DNA of 64,000 bases from Monoplex corrugatus. Taxonomy: Eukaryota > Mollusca > Gastropoda > Littorinimorpha > Ranellidae. The translations under genes were made by a program, and so were the position numbers. Shown in pieces: positions 9,855 to 21,429 of the stretch (position 1 is its first letter; each line of letters starts with the position of its first letter). Location of the stretch: positions 92,536,756 to 92,600,755 of the forward strand of contig CM060315.1 in assembly GCA_030674185.1 (NCBI GenBank), in the 5' to 3' direction. The notes under the pieces are model-generated. The model was not told the origin of the DNA and made no database searches. It saw nothing but the letters and a program-made list of their open reading frames with translations.

Positions 9855-10190
9855 CACATAATGACGACAATTCTAGTCTTTGTGACAACACTGAAATTTT
9901 CTCGCGCACATAATGATGATAATTCTAGTTTTTGTGACAACTCTGAAATTTTCTCTCGCACATAATGATGATAATTCTAGTCTTTGTGACAACTCTGAAA
10001 TTTTCTCTCGCACATAATGATAATTCTAGTCTTTGTGACAACTGAAATTTTCTCTTGCACATAATGATAATTCTAGTCTTTGTGACAACACTGAAATTTT
10101 CTCTCGCACATAATGATGATAATTCTAGTCTTTGTGACAACTCTGAAATTTTCTCTCGCACATAATGATAATTCTAATGTTTGTGACAAC
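9855..10190 (+). repeat. 52-bp minisatellite, about 6-7 copies
   Basis: The unit begins CACATAATGATGATAATTC and includes TCTTTGTGACAACTCTGAAA; some units are a few bases shorter. The first unit merges with the end of the adjacent I-clade LINE fragment (TTTCTCACGTAAATTTTCTT), so the array may have grown from that boundary. Confidence 0.9.
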
Positions 10191-10325
10191 GCCGACATCT
10201 TTGCACAGCGCTGGTGTAAGGGAAACAACTCGGCTCAAGCGACAAACCATTCTTCTGTGTTCGCCATTATCCAGCCAAGTGCATCTTGGACACTGAGCTA
10301 AATATGATCTCGTTTTAAATGAAGT

Positions 10326-10640
10326 GGTGTGTGTGTGTGTGTGTTGTGCGCGCGCGCACGTGCATATGTGTGTGTGTGCATGCATGTGCACATGCGTGTG
10401 TGTGTGTGTGTGTGTGAGTACATGCATGTGTGCGAGTGCATGTGTGTATATGTGTATGCGTGCGTGCGTGAGTACATGCATGTGTGTGTGTGTGTGTGAG
10501 TGCGTACGTGCGTGAGTACATGAGTGTGTGTGTGTCACTGTGCGAGTACATGCGAGTGTTTATGTGAGAGAGAGAGAGAGAGAATATGTGTGTGTGTGTG
10601 TGTGCGCGCACGCGCGCGTGTGCATGTGCGCGTTCCATAG
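10326..10640 (+). repeat. Degenerate (TG)n/(GA)n microsatellite
   Basis: TG-rich tract with TGCA and CGCG interruptions, a (GA)n block at about 10566-10582, and a CGCGCGC stretch near 10605. The frames through it are artefacts. Confidence 0.95.
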
Positions 10641-10770
10641 CTTCACATGTCTGTGAACATTATCTGCGGACTAAACCTTGGCTCTACAACAAGGGATGAA
10701 AAATGGACAGCAATCTGTGAAAACCTCACACAGTGTTGCATCAAACTGAACCACTGATTGCAGGAATAAC

Positions 10771-13700
10771 ACAAACCCTGACACAACAGGAACACAGCAC
10801 AGGTCACAACAATACACACCCTGACACAACAGGAACACAGGACAGGTCACAATAATACACACCCTGACACAACAGGAACACAGGACAGGTCACAATAATA
10901 CACACCCTGACACAACAGGAACACAGCACAGGTCACAATAATACACACCCTGACACAACACAGGTCACAACAATACACCCTGACACAACAGTAACACAGC
11001 ACAGGTCACAATAATACACACCCTGACAACAGAAACACAACACAGATCACAATAATACACACCCTGACACAACAGTAACACAGCACAGGTCACAATAATA
11101 CACATCCTGACACAACAGGAACACTGCACAAGTCACAATAATACACACCCTGACACAGCACAGGTCACAATAATACACACCCTGACACAACAGTTAACAC
11201 AGCACAGGTCACAATAATACACACCCTGACACAACAGTAACACAGCACAGGTCACAATAATACACACCCTGACACAACAGCAACACAGCACAGGTCACAA
11301 TAATACACACCCTGACACAACAGTAACACAGCACAGGTCACAATAATACACACCCTGACACAACAGCAACACAGCACAGGTCACAATAATACACACCCTG
11401 ACACAACAGTAACACAGCACAGGTCACAATAATACACACCCTGACACAACAGCAACACAGCACAGGTCACAATAATACACACCCTGACACAACAGTAACA
11501 CAGCACAGGTCACAATAATACACACCCTGACACAACAGTAACACAGCACAGGTCACAATAATACACACCCTGACACAACAGTAACACAGCACAGGTCACA
11601 ATAATACACTACACACCCTGACACAACAGTAACACAGCACAGGTCACAATAATACACACCCTGACACAACAGTAACACAGCACAGGTCACAATAATACAC
11701 ACCCTGACACAACAGTAACACAGCACAGGTCACAATAATACACACCCTGACACAACAGTAACACAGCACAGGTCACAATAATACACTACACACCCTGACA
11801 CAACAGTAACACAGCACAGGTCACAATAATACACTACACACCCTGACACAACAGTAACACAGCACAGGTCACAATAATACACTACACACCCTGACACAAC
11901 AGTAACAGCACAGGTCACAATAATACACTACACACCCTGACACAACAGTAACACAGCACAGGTCACAATAATACACACCCTGACACAACAGTAACACAGC
12001 ACAGGTCACAATAATACACACCCTGACACAACAGTAACACAGCACAGGTCACAATAATACACTACACACCCTGACACAACAGTAACACAGCACAGGTCAC
12101 AATAATACACACCCTGACACAACAGTAACACAGCACAGGTCACAATAATACACACCCTGACACAACAGTAACACAGCACAGGTCACAATAATACACACCC
12201 TGACACAACAGCAACACAGCACAGGTCACAATAATACACACCCTGACACAACAGTAACACAGCACAGGTCACAATAATACACACCCTGACACAACAGCAA
12301 CACAGCACAGGTCACAATAATACACACCCTGACACAACAGTAACACAGCACAGGTCACAATAATACACACCCTGACACAACAGGAACACAGCACAGGTCA
12401 CAATAATACACACCCTGACACAACAGTTAACACAGCACAGGTCACAATAATACACACCCTGACACAACAGGAACACAGCACAGGACACAACAATACACAC
12501 CCTGACACAACAGCAACACAGCACAGGTCACAATAATACACACCCTGACACAGCACAGGTCACAATAATGCACACCCTGACACAGCACAGGTCACAATAA
12601 TACACACCCTGACACAACAGGAACACAGCACAGGTCACAATAATACCCTGACACAACAGTAACACAGCACAGGTCACAATAATACACACCCTGACACAAC
12701 ACAGATCACAATAATACACACCCTGACACAACATGAACACAGCACAGGTCACAATAATACACATCCTGACACAACAGGAACACTGCACAAGTCACAATAA
12801 TACACACCGTGACACAACAGGAACACAGCACAGGTCACAATAATACACACCCTGACACAACAGCAACACAGCACAGGTCACAATAATACACACCCTGACA
12901 CAACAGGAACACAGCACAGGTCACAATAATACACACCCTGACAACAGGAACACAGCACAGGTCACAATAATACACACCCTGACACAACAGCAACACAGCA
13001 CAGGTCACAATAATACACACCCTGACACAATAGCAACACAGCACAGGTCACAATAATACACACCCTGACACAACAGGAACACAGCACAGGTCACAATAAT
13101 ACACACCCTGACAACAGGAACACAGCACAGGTCACAATAATACACACCCTGACACAACAGCAACACAGCACAGGTCACAATAATACACACCCTGACACAA
13201 CAGCAACACAGCACAGGTCACAATAATACACACCCTGACACAACAGGAACACAGCACAGGTCACAATAATACACACCCTGACAACAGGAACACAGCACAG
13301 GTCACAATAATACACACCCTGACACAACAGGAACACAGCACAGGTCACAACAATACACATTCTGACACAACAGAAACACAGGACACAGCACAGGTCACAA
13401 TAATACACACCCTGACACAACAGGAACACAACACAGGTCACAATAATACACATCCTGACACAACAGGAACACTGCACAAGTCACAATAATACACACCGTG
13501 ACACAACAGTAACACAGCACAGGTCACAATAATACACACCCTGACACAACAGGAACACAGCACAGGTCACAATAATACACACCCTGACACAACAGTAACA
13601 CAGCACAGGTCACAATAATACACACCCTGACACAACACAGGTCACAATAATACACACCCTGACACAACAGGAACACAGCACAGGTCACAATAATACACAC

Positions 13701-13858
13701 CCTGACACAACAGGAACACAGCACAGGTCACAATAATACACATCCTGACACAACAGAAACACAGCACAGGTCACAATAATACACATCCTGACACAACAGT
13801 AACACAGCACAGGTCACAATAATACACACCCTGACACAACAGTAACACAGCACAGGTA
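10771..13858 (+). repeat. 43-bp satellite array, about 72 copies, with a 170-bp higher-order repeat
   Basis: The unit contains AGCACAGGTCACAATAATAC followed by ACACCCTGACACAACAG. Variant classes cluster: units with a CTACA insertion at 11600-12070, and units with GAACAC or CAACAC in place of TAACAC. Between about 12835 and 13320 a four-unit block repeats every 170 bp; its marker CTGACAACAGG starts at 12938, 13108 and 13278. This is local amplification of multi-unit blocks. The minus strand is open in places and reads YYCDLCC-type repeats, which I do not regard as protein. Confidence 0.95.
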
Positions 13859-14035
13859 CCAATAATAGTGTTATTGTTATTTTTAAGTGATTCCATCTTA
13901 AACAAACTCTAAATAAGAGAGATGAAAATGTTTTAAAAGCTATTGTTTTATTACCAATATATTCTGAGTGGTTTTGCGACTTATAATGAAAATAAAATTT
14001 AAAAAAAACACACAAAAAAACAAATACAAAACGTG

Positions 14036-14066
14036 CGCGCGCACACACACACACACACACACACAT
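14036..14066 (+). repeat. (CA)n microsatellite in copy A
   Basis: A GCGCGCA start followed by about 12 CA units. Copy B has only a short CACATACACACA at the equivalent place (about 32390). Confidence 0.85.
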
Positions 14067-14630
14067 ACACAAATGATTGTGGAAATTGCTTTAAAATTTG
14101 TTCACATTGTCACTCACTACTACAATCAAAAGGATACAAAGAGAGAAGAAAATAAAATTATCCTTCAAATCAAACAAATACAAAATGAGAAGACACTGTA
14201 TCATTAATCACTAATATCATTGTTTAAAGTCAACATACACAAAAACAATATGAAAACATTATTTAAGTCAACATACACAATAACAAGAAAATACCCTAAA
14301 CATATTGCTCAATGACAACACCCCTATCATACTGTCACTGACTGTTCATAATCAAAAGCCTTATGTCCTGATGAGGCTCCACATCACCACAAATGGCTGG
14401 ACACACCCATGAACTGCACGTTCAAACTGACACCTTCACCATCCTGTCCCTACAGTCAAAGAGGACCAGACAGCTGAACGATTACTGCAGTGATGATGTC
14501 TCTATCAGCTGACAACAACTCTGCTGACCAACAAGCTCCATGGCAGTTATCAATAACAGAAATGTAAAAGTTCTCATTCATTGCTACATGTGACCTCACC
14601 CTGTTCCCAATGAACAGAAAAAGAAGAATC

Positions 14631-14770
14631 ATCATCATCATGTGACCTGCCGCATGGCGTTGGTGATCATGGCCCTCCATACAAATCTATGCCTTGTCGC
14701 TACATCTCCCACCCTCCATTTTCTCAATTTTGTTGCCTTCCTTGTAGTACAGTCTGCTAGCCTTTGTCGT
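14631..14770 (-). mobile_element. RTE-type LINE C-terminal fragment
   Basis: The minus strand reads RKATKLRKWRVGDVATRHRF and then VWRAMITNAMRQVT before a stop, followed at once by (ATG)n. RTE-group ORFs end in a W-R block, and these elements have very short 3' UTRs with trinucleotide tails. In copy B the fragment is cut at 33524 by the deletion described elsewhere. The family call is tentative. Confidence 0.45.
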
Positions 14771-14776
14771 TCCCAC

Positions 14777-15388
14777 GACTACCCACAAGGCAGTACGGGG
14801 GATTAGCGTTAAGTCTTTCCCCGAGACAACCACAAGGCAGTATGGGGGATTAGCGTTAAGTCTTTCCCCGAGACAACCACAAGGCAGTACGGGGGATTAG
14901 CGTTAGTCTTTCCCCGAGACAACCACAAGGCAGTACGGGGATTAGCGTTAAGTCTTTCCCCGAGACAACCACAAGGCAGTACGGGGGATTAGCGTTAAGT
15001 CTTTCCCCGAGACAACCACAAGGCAGTACGGGGGATTTGCGTTAAGTCTTTCCCCGAGATAACCACAAGGCAGTACGGGGGATTAGCGTTAAGTCTTTCC
15101 CCGAGACAACCACAAGGCAGTACGGGGGATTAGCGTTAAGTCTTTCCCCGAGACAATCACAAGGCAGTACGGGGGATTAGCGTTAAGTCTTTCCCCGAGA
15201 CAACCATAAGGCAGTTAAGTCTTTCCCCGAGACAACCACAAGGCAGTACGGGGGATTAGCGTTAAGTCTTTCCCCGAGACAACCACAAGGCAGTACGGGG
15301 GATTAGCGTTAAGTCTTTCCCCAAGACAACCACAAGGCAGTACGGGGGATTAGCGTTAAGTCTTTCCCCGAGACAACCACAAGGCAGT
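14777..15388 (+). repeat. 47-bp minisatellite, about 13 copies
   Basis: The unit contains CACAAGGCAGTACGGGGGAT followed by TAGCGTTAAGTCTTTCCCCG. One unit near 15190 lacks about 19 bp. The array runs directly into the 42-bp array and shares the CACAAGGCAGT core with it. It is present only in copy A. Confidence 0.95.
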
Positions 15389-15682
15389 GGTGTTCTTTCT
15401 GTGTTTCACCCAAGACACCCACAAGGCAGCGGTGTTCTTTCTGTGTTTCACCCAAGACACCCACAAGGCAGTGGTGTTCTTTCTGTGTTTCACCAAGACA
15501 CCCACAAGGCAGCGTTGTTCTTTCTGTGTTTCACCCAAGACACCCACAAGGCAGGTGTTCTTTCTGTGTTTCACCCAAGACACCCACAAGGCAGTGGTGT
15601 TCTTTCTGTGTTTCACCCAAGACACCCACAAGGCAGTGGTGTTCTTTCTGTGTTTCACCCAAGACACCCACAAGGCAGTGGT
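15377..15682 (+). repeat. 42-bp minisatellite, about 7 copies
   Basis: The unit contains CACAAGGCAGTGGTGTTCTT and TCTGTGTTTCACCCAAGACA. The length is divisible by three, so frames stay open on both strands; I do not treat them as genes. Shorter units occur at about 15490 and 15550. Confidence 0.95.
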
Positions 15683-16590
15683 GCAATTTATCCACAGCTG
15701 GGGGTCTGGTTTGTGGCCATCAGGGCATGTCCACACTTCAGTGGGCCTGTGTGCCGCACGCCAAAGGAACCAAACGATGTGTAAAAATAGAAATACAGAT
15801 TAATTACAAATGTAGCTTACTCCAGTGTCAATACTGAGAGTAAAAGACGATAAGGCTTGTGTAAAAATACACAATAATACAACAAACATAGTCTAGTGTC
15901 ACTGTTGAGAATATCAGCTTATATGAGCTGCTTTGTGTCCACAAGAGCACAGATATAAAATATATTATTTCACTGTAACCTTGAGAAGAAGCATCAGCTG
16001 AAATCCATCAATCTTGACGTCAAACAAGGACAATGGTAGACTGACATAAAAGTAAAAACAGAATGTAAATACTGCCAGAGGTTATTGAGAAAGTCCTGTT
16101 CACACACAAGACTGAATAAATACTGATTCTAGGCAATGTTGTGGTCCTGTGACCTTATCACCCTGACTTCTACATTGATGAACTTGTGATGTCTTGGTCT
16201 GTATCTTTTAACTTCAACTGGGTAAAGATCCATCCACTGAAAGCTGAGATCATCTTGTTCACCACTGTTTTGTTTTGGTTTTTTCGTTTCTTTTCTTTTT
16301 GTGCTATGCATAATGCTGACCAAAGAGCCTTGAGACAATTGTTCACAATGCATGTTGATGGGGATGATAATGATGACGCTATACAGTTCCATTCTGGACT
16401 GAGACCGTGTGACAAAGCTGTATTCTACGCTTTCTTTCACGATAGTAATACCTTCTGGTGTCAACCGTACTTGAGAAATAGACATTTGAGCAACACTCTG
16501 ACTGACACATTCATAAAATGGACAAAACTCGACCATCCCAGTCTTCCAAATGAACCACCAGCACACTGGATAGGAGCCACAGTGATTTTG
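15683..16590. other. Unassigned sequence in the copy-A-specific segment
   Basis: No family recognised. Frames of 171 and 162 codons overlap on opposite strands at 16129-16674, without domain motifs or supporting splice sites, and the frame enters SINE-like sequence. I see no convincing gene. Confidence 0.5.
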
Positions 16591-16593
16591 ACA

Positions 16594-16660
16594 AGTCTGG
16601 TTGGATTCAAACCCACAACCTTCCAGTCGCTGGTCATTGTGCAAACTATATATATTATAG
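16594..16660 (-). mobile_element. tRNA-derived SINE remnant (B box), copy A
   Basis: The minus strand reads CTGGAAGGTTGTGGGTTTGA followed by ATCC, which holds a pol III B box (GGTTTGAATCC, 16603-16613). No clear A box is present, so it is only a remnant. The same piece occurs in copy B at 33525-33590. A related minus-strand B-box-like stretch occurs at about 30612-30640. Confidence 0.45.
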
Positions 16661-17044
16661 CAACTGGTTTATAAACACTTCTTGGTTACACACACAGACA
16701 TACACACACGCAGAGACACACACACCTGTGCCTTGTTGATTTCAAACAATCTCATCAGTCAAGGAATGAATCCAAAGGTGAAAACAACATCAACAAGACA
16801 ATAAGAAATCAAGACGAATCAAACTGTTGAGTAAAATACAATGAAAATGACAAATATACTACAACATCAATACTGACAATCTAAAAGCAGCGAGAACTGC
16901 ATACCATCTACAATAAGCTACATTGCCCTGATTTTGCAACTGAACTGGAAAAACAATCCACAATATATGTTACAACTAAATCATAGCAAAAAAACAAGAA
17001 ACAAATAAAAACAAAAACACACAAACAAAAAAAGAAAAAACAAA

Positions 17045-17935
17045 AAAGAAAAACCATGGGTGGGACTCAGAAAAAAATTGAATACTGAAAAAAATGGCGG
17101 GGGTCTGGGGGCCGCTGTAGGCCTCCAGTGGGGTCCAGGGGCAATGCCCCTGGTGGGGGTCTGGGGGCAACGCCCCCAAGAAGCTGAAGAAAATCTGAAA
17201 TCAAAGCCATAAAAACTGCTCTAAAATGAAACAAAATGTGCTAAATCACACCTTTTTTGTTTCCTTTCAAACTGTCTATTACAAAGCATTACAGAGGGCT
17301 TATCCTTGGGTTACACCAACACTACAGACATGTTTCTGGAAGGGTTTTATGGATCCTTATTTTTCTAACCCTTAACCCCTCCCTAACCATAACCCTAACT
17401 CTAGAATGCTGGTTTTTGCTTTTAAACAACCAGGAAGGATATATCCCCAGACCATTTTACCAGGTTGACTTAATTAAAGAATTCTCGTTTTCATTTTACA
17501 GCTTGATTTATGGTTGTTGCTCCAGATTCCCATGGCAGTGAAGGGGTTAAAACAAAAAAAGGAAATTATACTTTTAATTGATTTCTTTAGTTAGTAACTA
17601 TCGAAAATTGCAAGAGTTACTTTCTCTGACATAGGATTTCATAGTGTGGTTCACGTTGGGTGACGTCGGGGTGTATGGGCTAAACAGGGTTAGGTAGGCC
17701 TACCCACTATAGTGACAGCTGGGTGCAATAGATTGGAAGCCACCTGCACAAATTGTCTCCAGTCATAATTCAACACACGCACTCAACTTTGCTGATCTGC
17801 AGGACCTCTACTTCTATCTCACACCAGGTCTAAGAGACTTCAGAACTGAACTTGGAGGGAGTGGGAGGGGGGGTCAGAGAGAGAAAAAGAAAGAACTGAA
17901 CTTGGGGGGGTGGAGAGAGAGAGAGAAAGAGTTAA
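17045..17935. other. Copy-A-only segment with G-rich and telomere-like stretches
   Basis: Absent from copy B. 17095-17182 has runs such as GGCGGGGGTCTGGGGG and the inverted motif GGGGCAATGCCCC, with G-quadruplex potential. 17366-17399 reads CTAACCCTTAACCCCTCCCT and then AACCATAACCCTAAC, like degenerate CCCTAA telomere units. Otherwise unassigned. Confidence 0.5.
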
Positions 17936-18189
17936 AAAAAAAAAAAGAACCACAAAGTCTTAAAACTGACCTTTGACCTTAGAAAATCACATACTTGTAA
18001 GTTTATGTTGACAACTGAATTAGGAAAAAACTCTACACCAGCCACAATACTGATAATAATAACAACAGTAACAATAATATTGATAATAATGATAACAACA
18101 CCACCACCAGCAAGTTTAAATTATAGTGAAGCAGGAGAAAACATCAAATCCACAGCTGACTTCATGTCAACCCAATTAACAAACAAAAC

Positions 18190-18260
18190 TGTTATTGTTA
18201 TTTGTTTAAAGCCCAGCTGACTGCACAGAGCCATATCAGAGCAATAACCATCTCAACACA
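18190..18260 (+). repeat. Short dispersed repeat (GTTTAAAGCCCAGCTGACTG)
   Basis: The motif family TGTTATTGTTATTTGTTTAA, AGCCCAGCTGACTGCA and AGAGCCATATCAG recurs at 18190, 20505, 20575 and 35152. Two copies lie outside the A/B homology, so it is a dispersed repeat and not just duplication. The class is unknown. Confidence 0.55.
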
Positions 18261-18846
18261 CACACAATACTTCAACAGGAAAAAAGGCACAGAAAATTAA
18301 GTACACGTATCAATGCATTCATGCATCTAATCCAAGGAGATGCCCGTGGCGCTGACCATTCCGTCCAATTTATCAAACTTAAAAAACAAACATAACTGAA
18401 CACAAATTTAAAATAACTAAGGATACTAAAGCATACAAAAACGGGCCTAAATTACCTAAAATGGCCTCCGCATATCTCATTTCCCTGAGAGCCAAAAAGG
18501 TATTTAATACATGTACCCTATTATCAGTCCTAAAAGTATGTAAGACTTTATCGAACAGGTGAATGGACCAGCAAGGCAGAAAATACAGAAAGCAAAGGAA
18601 CAAGGCAGAAACACAGAGAATGACAGAAATGAGGAAATCTCTAGCACAGAATTTAGAGTCTGAGTGGATACTATGTATACTGAAATAGCCCCCGGTATCC
18701 CCACTGGAAGAAAACAAAACAAACAAAGCGACTCTACAAAGCACTTTTCTAGACATCACAACTTAAGGAAAGAAACAAACAACAACGAAGACTATGAAAC
18801 TAAATTAATAAACAAAACAAATCCAAACGCACTGACACAGCAGAGT

Positions 18847-20397
18847 TCACAGTATTCTTGGTTGACATTTAACTTTGAACCTGATGGGTCGGGTCAGCAG
18901 GCTGTTGTCTCCAAACTGTGTGACATGCACATCACGGACAGATACACAGTCATCCCCAAGACATGAGCATGCTGCTGTCTTCAGCTTGGACATTTGTTCC
19001 TCCTCAGTCTCTGTGTCAGACTTGGGGAAAGTGATTGATCTCTCCAGAAATTCCAGAACACACCAGTCTCTCAAGGAGACTAGGGTGTTGATGGAAGAGC
19101 TGCTGATACGTCCATGAAACCATAAACTGTCCAGCTTTGGACACTGTTTGACTGTATCAATCAGGACACTATCAAAGTCAGTCTTGCTCTCGTCAAGCCA
19201 AGCAAGGTATCTGAGATTTTTAGAGTAGGCTGGCAGTAGTTTCAGCAGCTCTTTCCTACTGTCATTCTCACCGGTGTCAATAAATTTCATTATTTCGACA
19301 TGATATATTGGGACGATGGATGGCAATGCTGCTCGAGTTGCTTTACAGTTCACGTTAGACAATACAATAAGACACACTTTCAGGTCTGGGCAGGCACTGA
19401 GCAGCTGAGGCCACTTTGTTATGTCCCCTTGGAAGTCACTGAAACAGCCTGCAATGCCCAACTCTGACAGCTGAGTGGTCATGGATGTGGACAGTGTCTG
19501 TACAAGTAGATCTGTCACATACAAAGGATCTATGCTGAGAAGTTGTAAATTCTGGAATCTTCTAATGCATTCTACCACTTGTGGAACAGCATGGCTCAGA
19601 TCAGATGTTTTCCGATTTGTTGTGACACCTCCCAGCATTAGCGTTTTCAGACTGTCAGTAAAGGTGGCAACCTTTAATGCTTCCACGAAAAACTGATCCC
19701 CCATCACTGTATGACCAACGACAATTATCAATGATCAGTTCCTCCAGTCCTTTAATTTTCTCTGAGGTCAGACACTTCCTGATTAATTGACTTGTATCAT
19801 TCTGAATTGACTTCTCAGGGCACACGCTAAAAGCTCCTTTACAATCAATGGAGAGATATTTCAATGGTAAGTTGGTTACAGCTTTATCCAAAATCTGGAA
19901 AGACTTGTTATTGAATCTCAAACCCTGAAGATCGTATACCTTAAATTCCATCTTCTGAATCTGATGGCTGTGAGACTGTAGCACGGACATTTCTGTGGAG
20001 CTCAATTTCACTTCACAAGTACTACGCCTGCGTTCACGATTTCCCAGACGGAGGGCCGCGAACGCCACAAGATGGACTCTTTCTTACAGACATTGTAGAC
20101 AGTCCAACAGGTCACAGCTAATGCTAGTCTGTCCCGCTCTTCCAAGTTGGACACAATCATGGTCCAAACTAGTTGTGGTAACTGTGAGAAGTCAGGTTCC
20201 TGGTTTTCAGTTATTGATGATCCCATGACATCACATTCATCCTGGTTTATATTTGTTGCATCATTGTTTTGCCTGTCGTTTCCTTCACAACTGTCATTGA
20301 CATTTTCACCTTGCACACAATGTCTCTTTTGGAGAGTTTCCATCTCTGGCACAGAGTCATTACGGCGCTTATTTCCAGGATGTTGAGGGAGTGCCAT
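18847..20397 (-). pseudogene. F-box/leucine-rich-repeat protein gene, copy A (two frameshifts)
   Basis: F-box proteins join substrates to SCF ubiquitin ligases through Skp1, and leucine-rich repeats usually bind the substrate. From the ATG at 20397 (MALPQHPGNKRRND) a polar N-terminus leads to an F-box about 70-110 residues in (LPQLVWTMIVSNLEERDRL, then TCWTVYNVC). A frame change near 20010-20065 leads to STEMSVLQSHSHQIQKMEF and LPLKYLSIDC. An extra base in a T run near 19710 leads to a 270-codon stretch of LRR-like units (LKTLMLGG, LQLLSIDPLY, LSELGIAGC, LDSLWFHGRIS) ending KCQPRIL at 18847. At the second site copy B reads through in frame, so copy A carries the lesion. The frame extends upstream to 20550, but that part is a dispersed repeat. 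It has no introns. Either a young pseudogene or an active gene with assembly indels. Confidence 0.65.
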
Positions 20398-20504
20398 CTC
20401 TGCTCTACAGATGTCCAGTTTTCCTGTATGACGTATCACAGCCATCCAGATGAGCCAAGTCACGGGCCAATGAGATTCTGGTTCCTGGAAAGGTAAATCA
20501 ATAC

Positions 20505-20630
20505 TGTTACTGTTATTTTGTTTAAAGCCCAGCGGACTGCATAGAGCCACATCAGGGCTGTAACCATTTCATGTTCATTTTGCTTATAGCCCAGCTGACT
20601 ACTACAGCCATAACAGGGCTAACACCACGT
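20505..20630 (+). repeat. Two tandem copies of the AGCCCAGCTGACTG dispersed repeat
   Basis: TTTAAAGCCCAGCGGACTGC at about 20520 and TATAGCCCAGCTGACTACTA at about 20586 are related halves of the repeat described at 18190. Confidence 0.5.
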
Positions 20631-20694
20631 CAAAATGACAACTCGTTAAGATAAAACTATTAAAAGACAACAGTTAAAAACCATGCTCACCATT

Positions 20695-21290
20695 AACCTT
20701 GTAAGTCTAAAATGCCATTAAAGAAAACCAACCATAATCATATTTGGTGAAATCTATTGATCTCTTGTAAAAACTGGAAAATTACATCAGGAGGGACATC
20801 TTGGAAGAGGTTCTTAAATTAAGGAGTCTACCGTGTAGTGCTTATGTCTCACATCTTACAAGCCCCAGCAATCCAGGAGGAGGTGTTCGATACTCAACAG
20901 CTCGTCACACGGTAGCCTATACACCATGGTGCTTTTTCATTTTTTAAAAGGTACGAATGAGTGTAGGATGTGTGACCCGTGTGTCACCTACATAACACTG
21001 TCTCTTTCTTACAGTTTCCTGCAGCACATGGGAGAATTTCTTTCAGGCTAGGGCGGATTTGGACAAGTTTGTTATCTGTCTGTTCACTCCAATCCTCCTG
21101 CCACAGATTTTTCACACAACTGTGTACTTTCCATTTTTTCCATCTGTGTAAGGAATCAAGGATTTAGACATCTTTTTCTCTGTGGCCTTCTTAACCAGGC
21201 AGTCAGCCTTTTCCTTGCCTCCAATACCAACATGACTACTAGGAATTCAGGCAAAACAATCAGGCAACCTTCACTTGTAAGAGTAGAAAA
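20695..21290 (-). mobile_element. I-clade LINE fragment with the end of the RNase H domain
   Basis: Related to 9440-9845 but extending further 5'. The minus strand reads IPSSHVGIGGKEKADCLVKK, the last RNase H motif (normally W-I-P-S-H-V-G-I...E-A-D), with the Trp codon mutated to TGA near 21245. The NLWQEDW...NKL tail and the CDE...HLLLDC region follow, broken by several stops and shifts. Non-functional. Confidence 0.65.
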
Positions 21291-21429
21291 CAGTTCAAAG
21301 AAATTCAGAAGTCACCCCAGGACAGCTGACGTGCTGGGGAAGGGATAATGGATGGCCAATCTCTTGGCGTCCGTCTGTCTGGAACCATCACACATGAATT
21401 CAGTCAGTGTGTTTTCACGACTAACTATA
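21291..21429. other. Unassigned spacer
   Basis: Nothing recognised. It may be more 5' LINE sequence, too degraded to read. Confidence 0.3.

Larger units (their letters stand above)
13869..19852 (+). repeat. Segmental duplication, copy A
   Basis: A direct copy of this segment lies at 32231-36789. Shared landmarks in the same order are TTATTGTTATTTTTAAGTGA, the AATATGAAAACA block, the RTE 3' end, a tRNA-like B box, an A-rich tract and the F-box/LRR gene. Copy A has a 1,889-bp segment (14705-16593) and about 890 bp (17045-17935) that copy B lacks. The left edge abuts the 43-bp satellite; copy B's left edge abuts a different array. Confidence 0.85.

Noticed and set aside
10771..13858. Array of short repeats as a CRISPR-like locus
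   Set aside because: Units are directly contiguous, without unique spacers, and the DNA is clearly eukaryotic.
16129..16674. 171- and 162-codon frames on opposite strands
   Set aside because: No recognisable domain, overlap with each other and with a SINE remnant, no splice or promoter support.
18379..18759. 126-codon hydrophobic minus frame, partly conserved at 35491-35733
   Set aside because: Similarity is explained by recent segmental duplication of non-coding DNA. An overlapping frame is equally conserved and both are cut differently.
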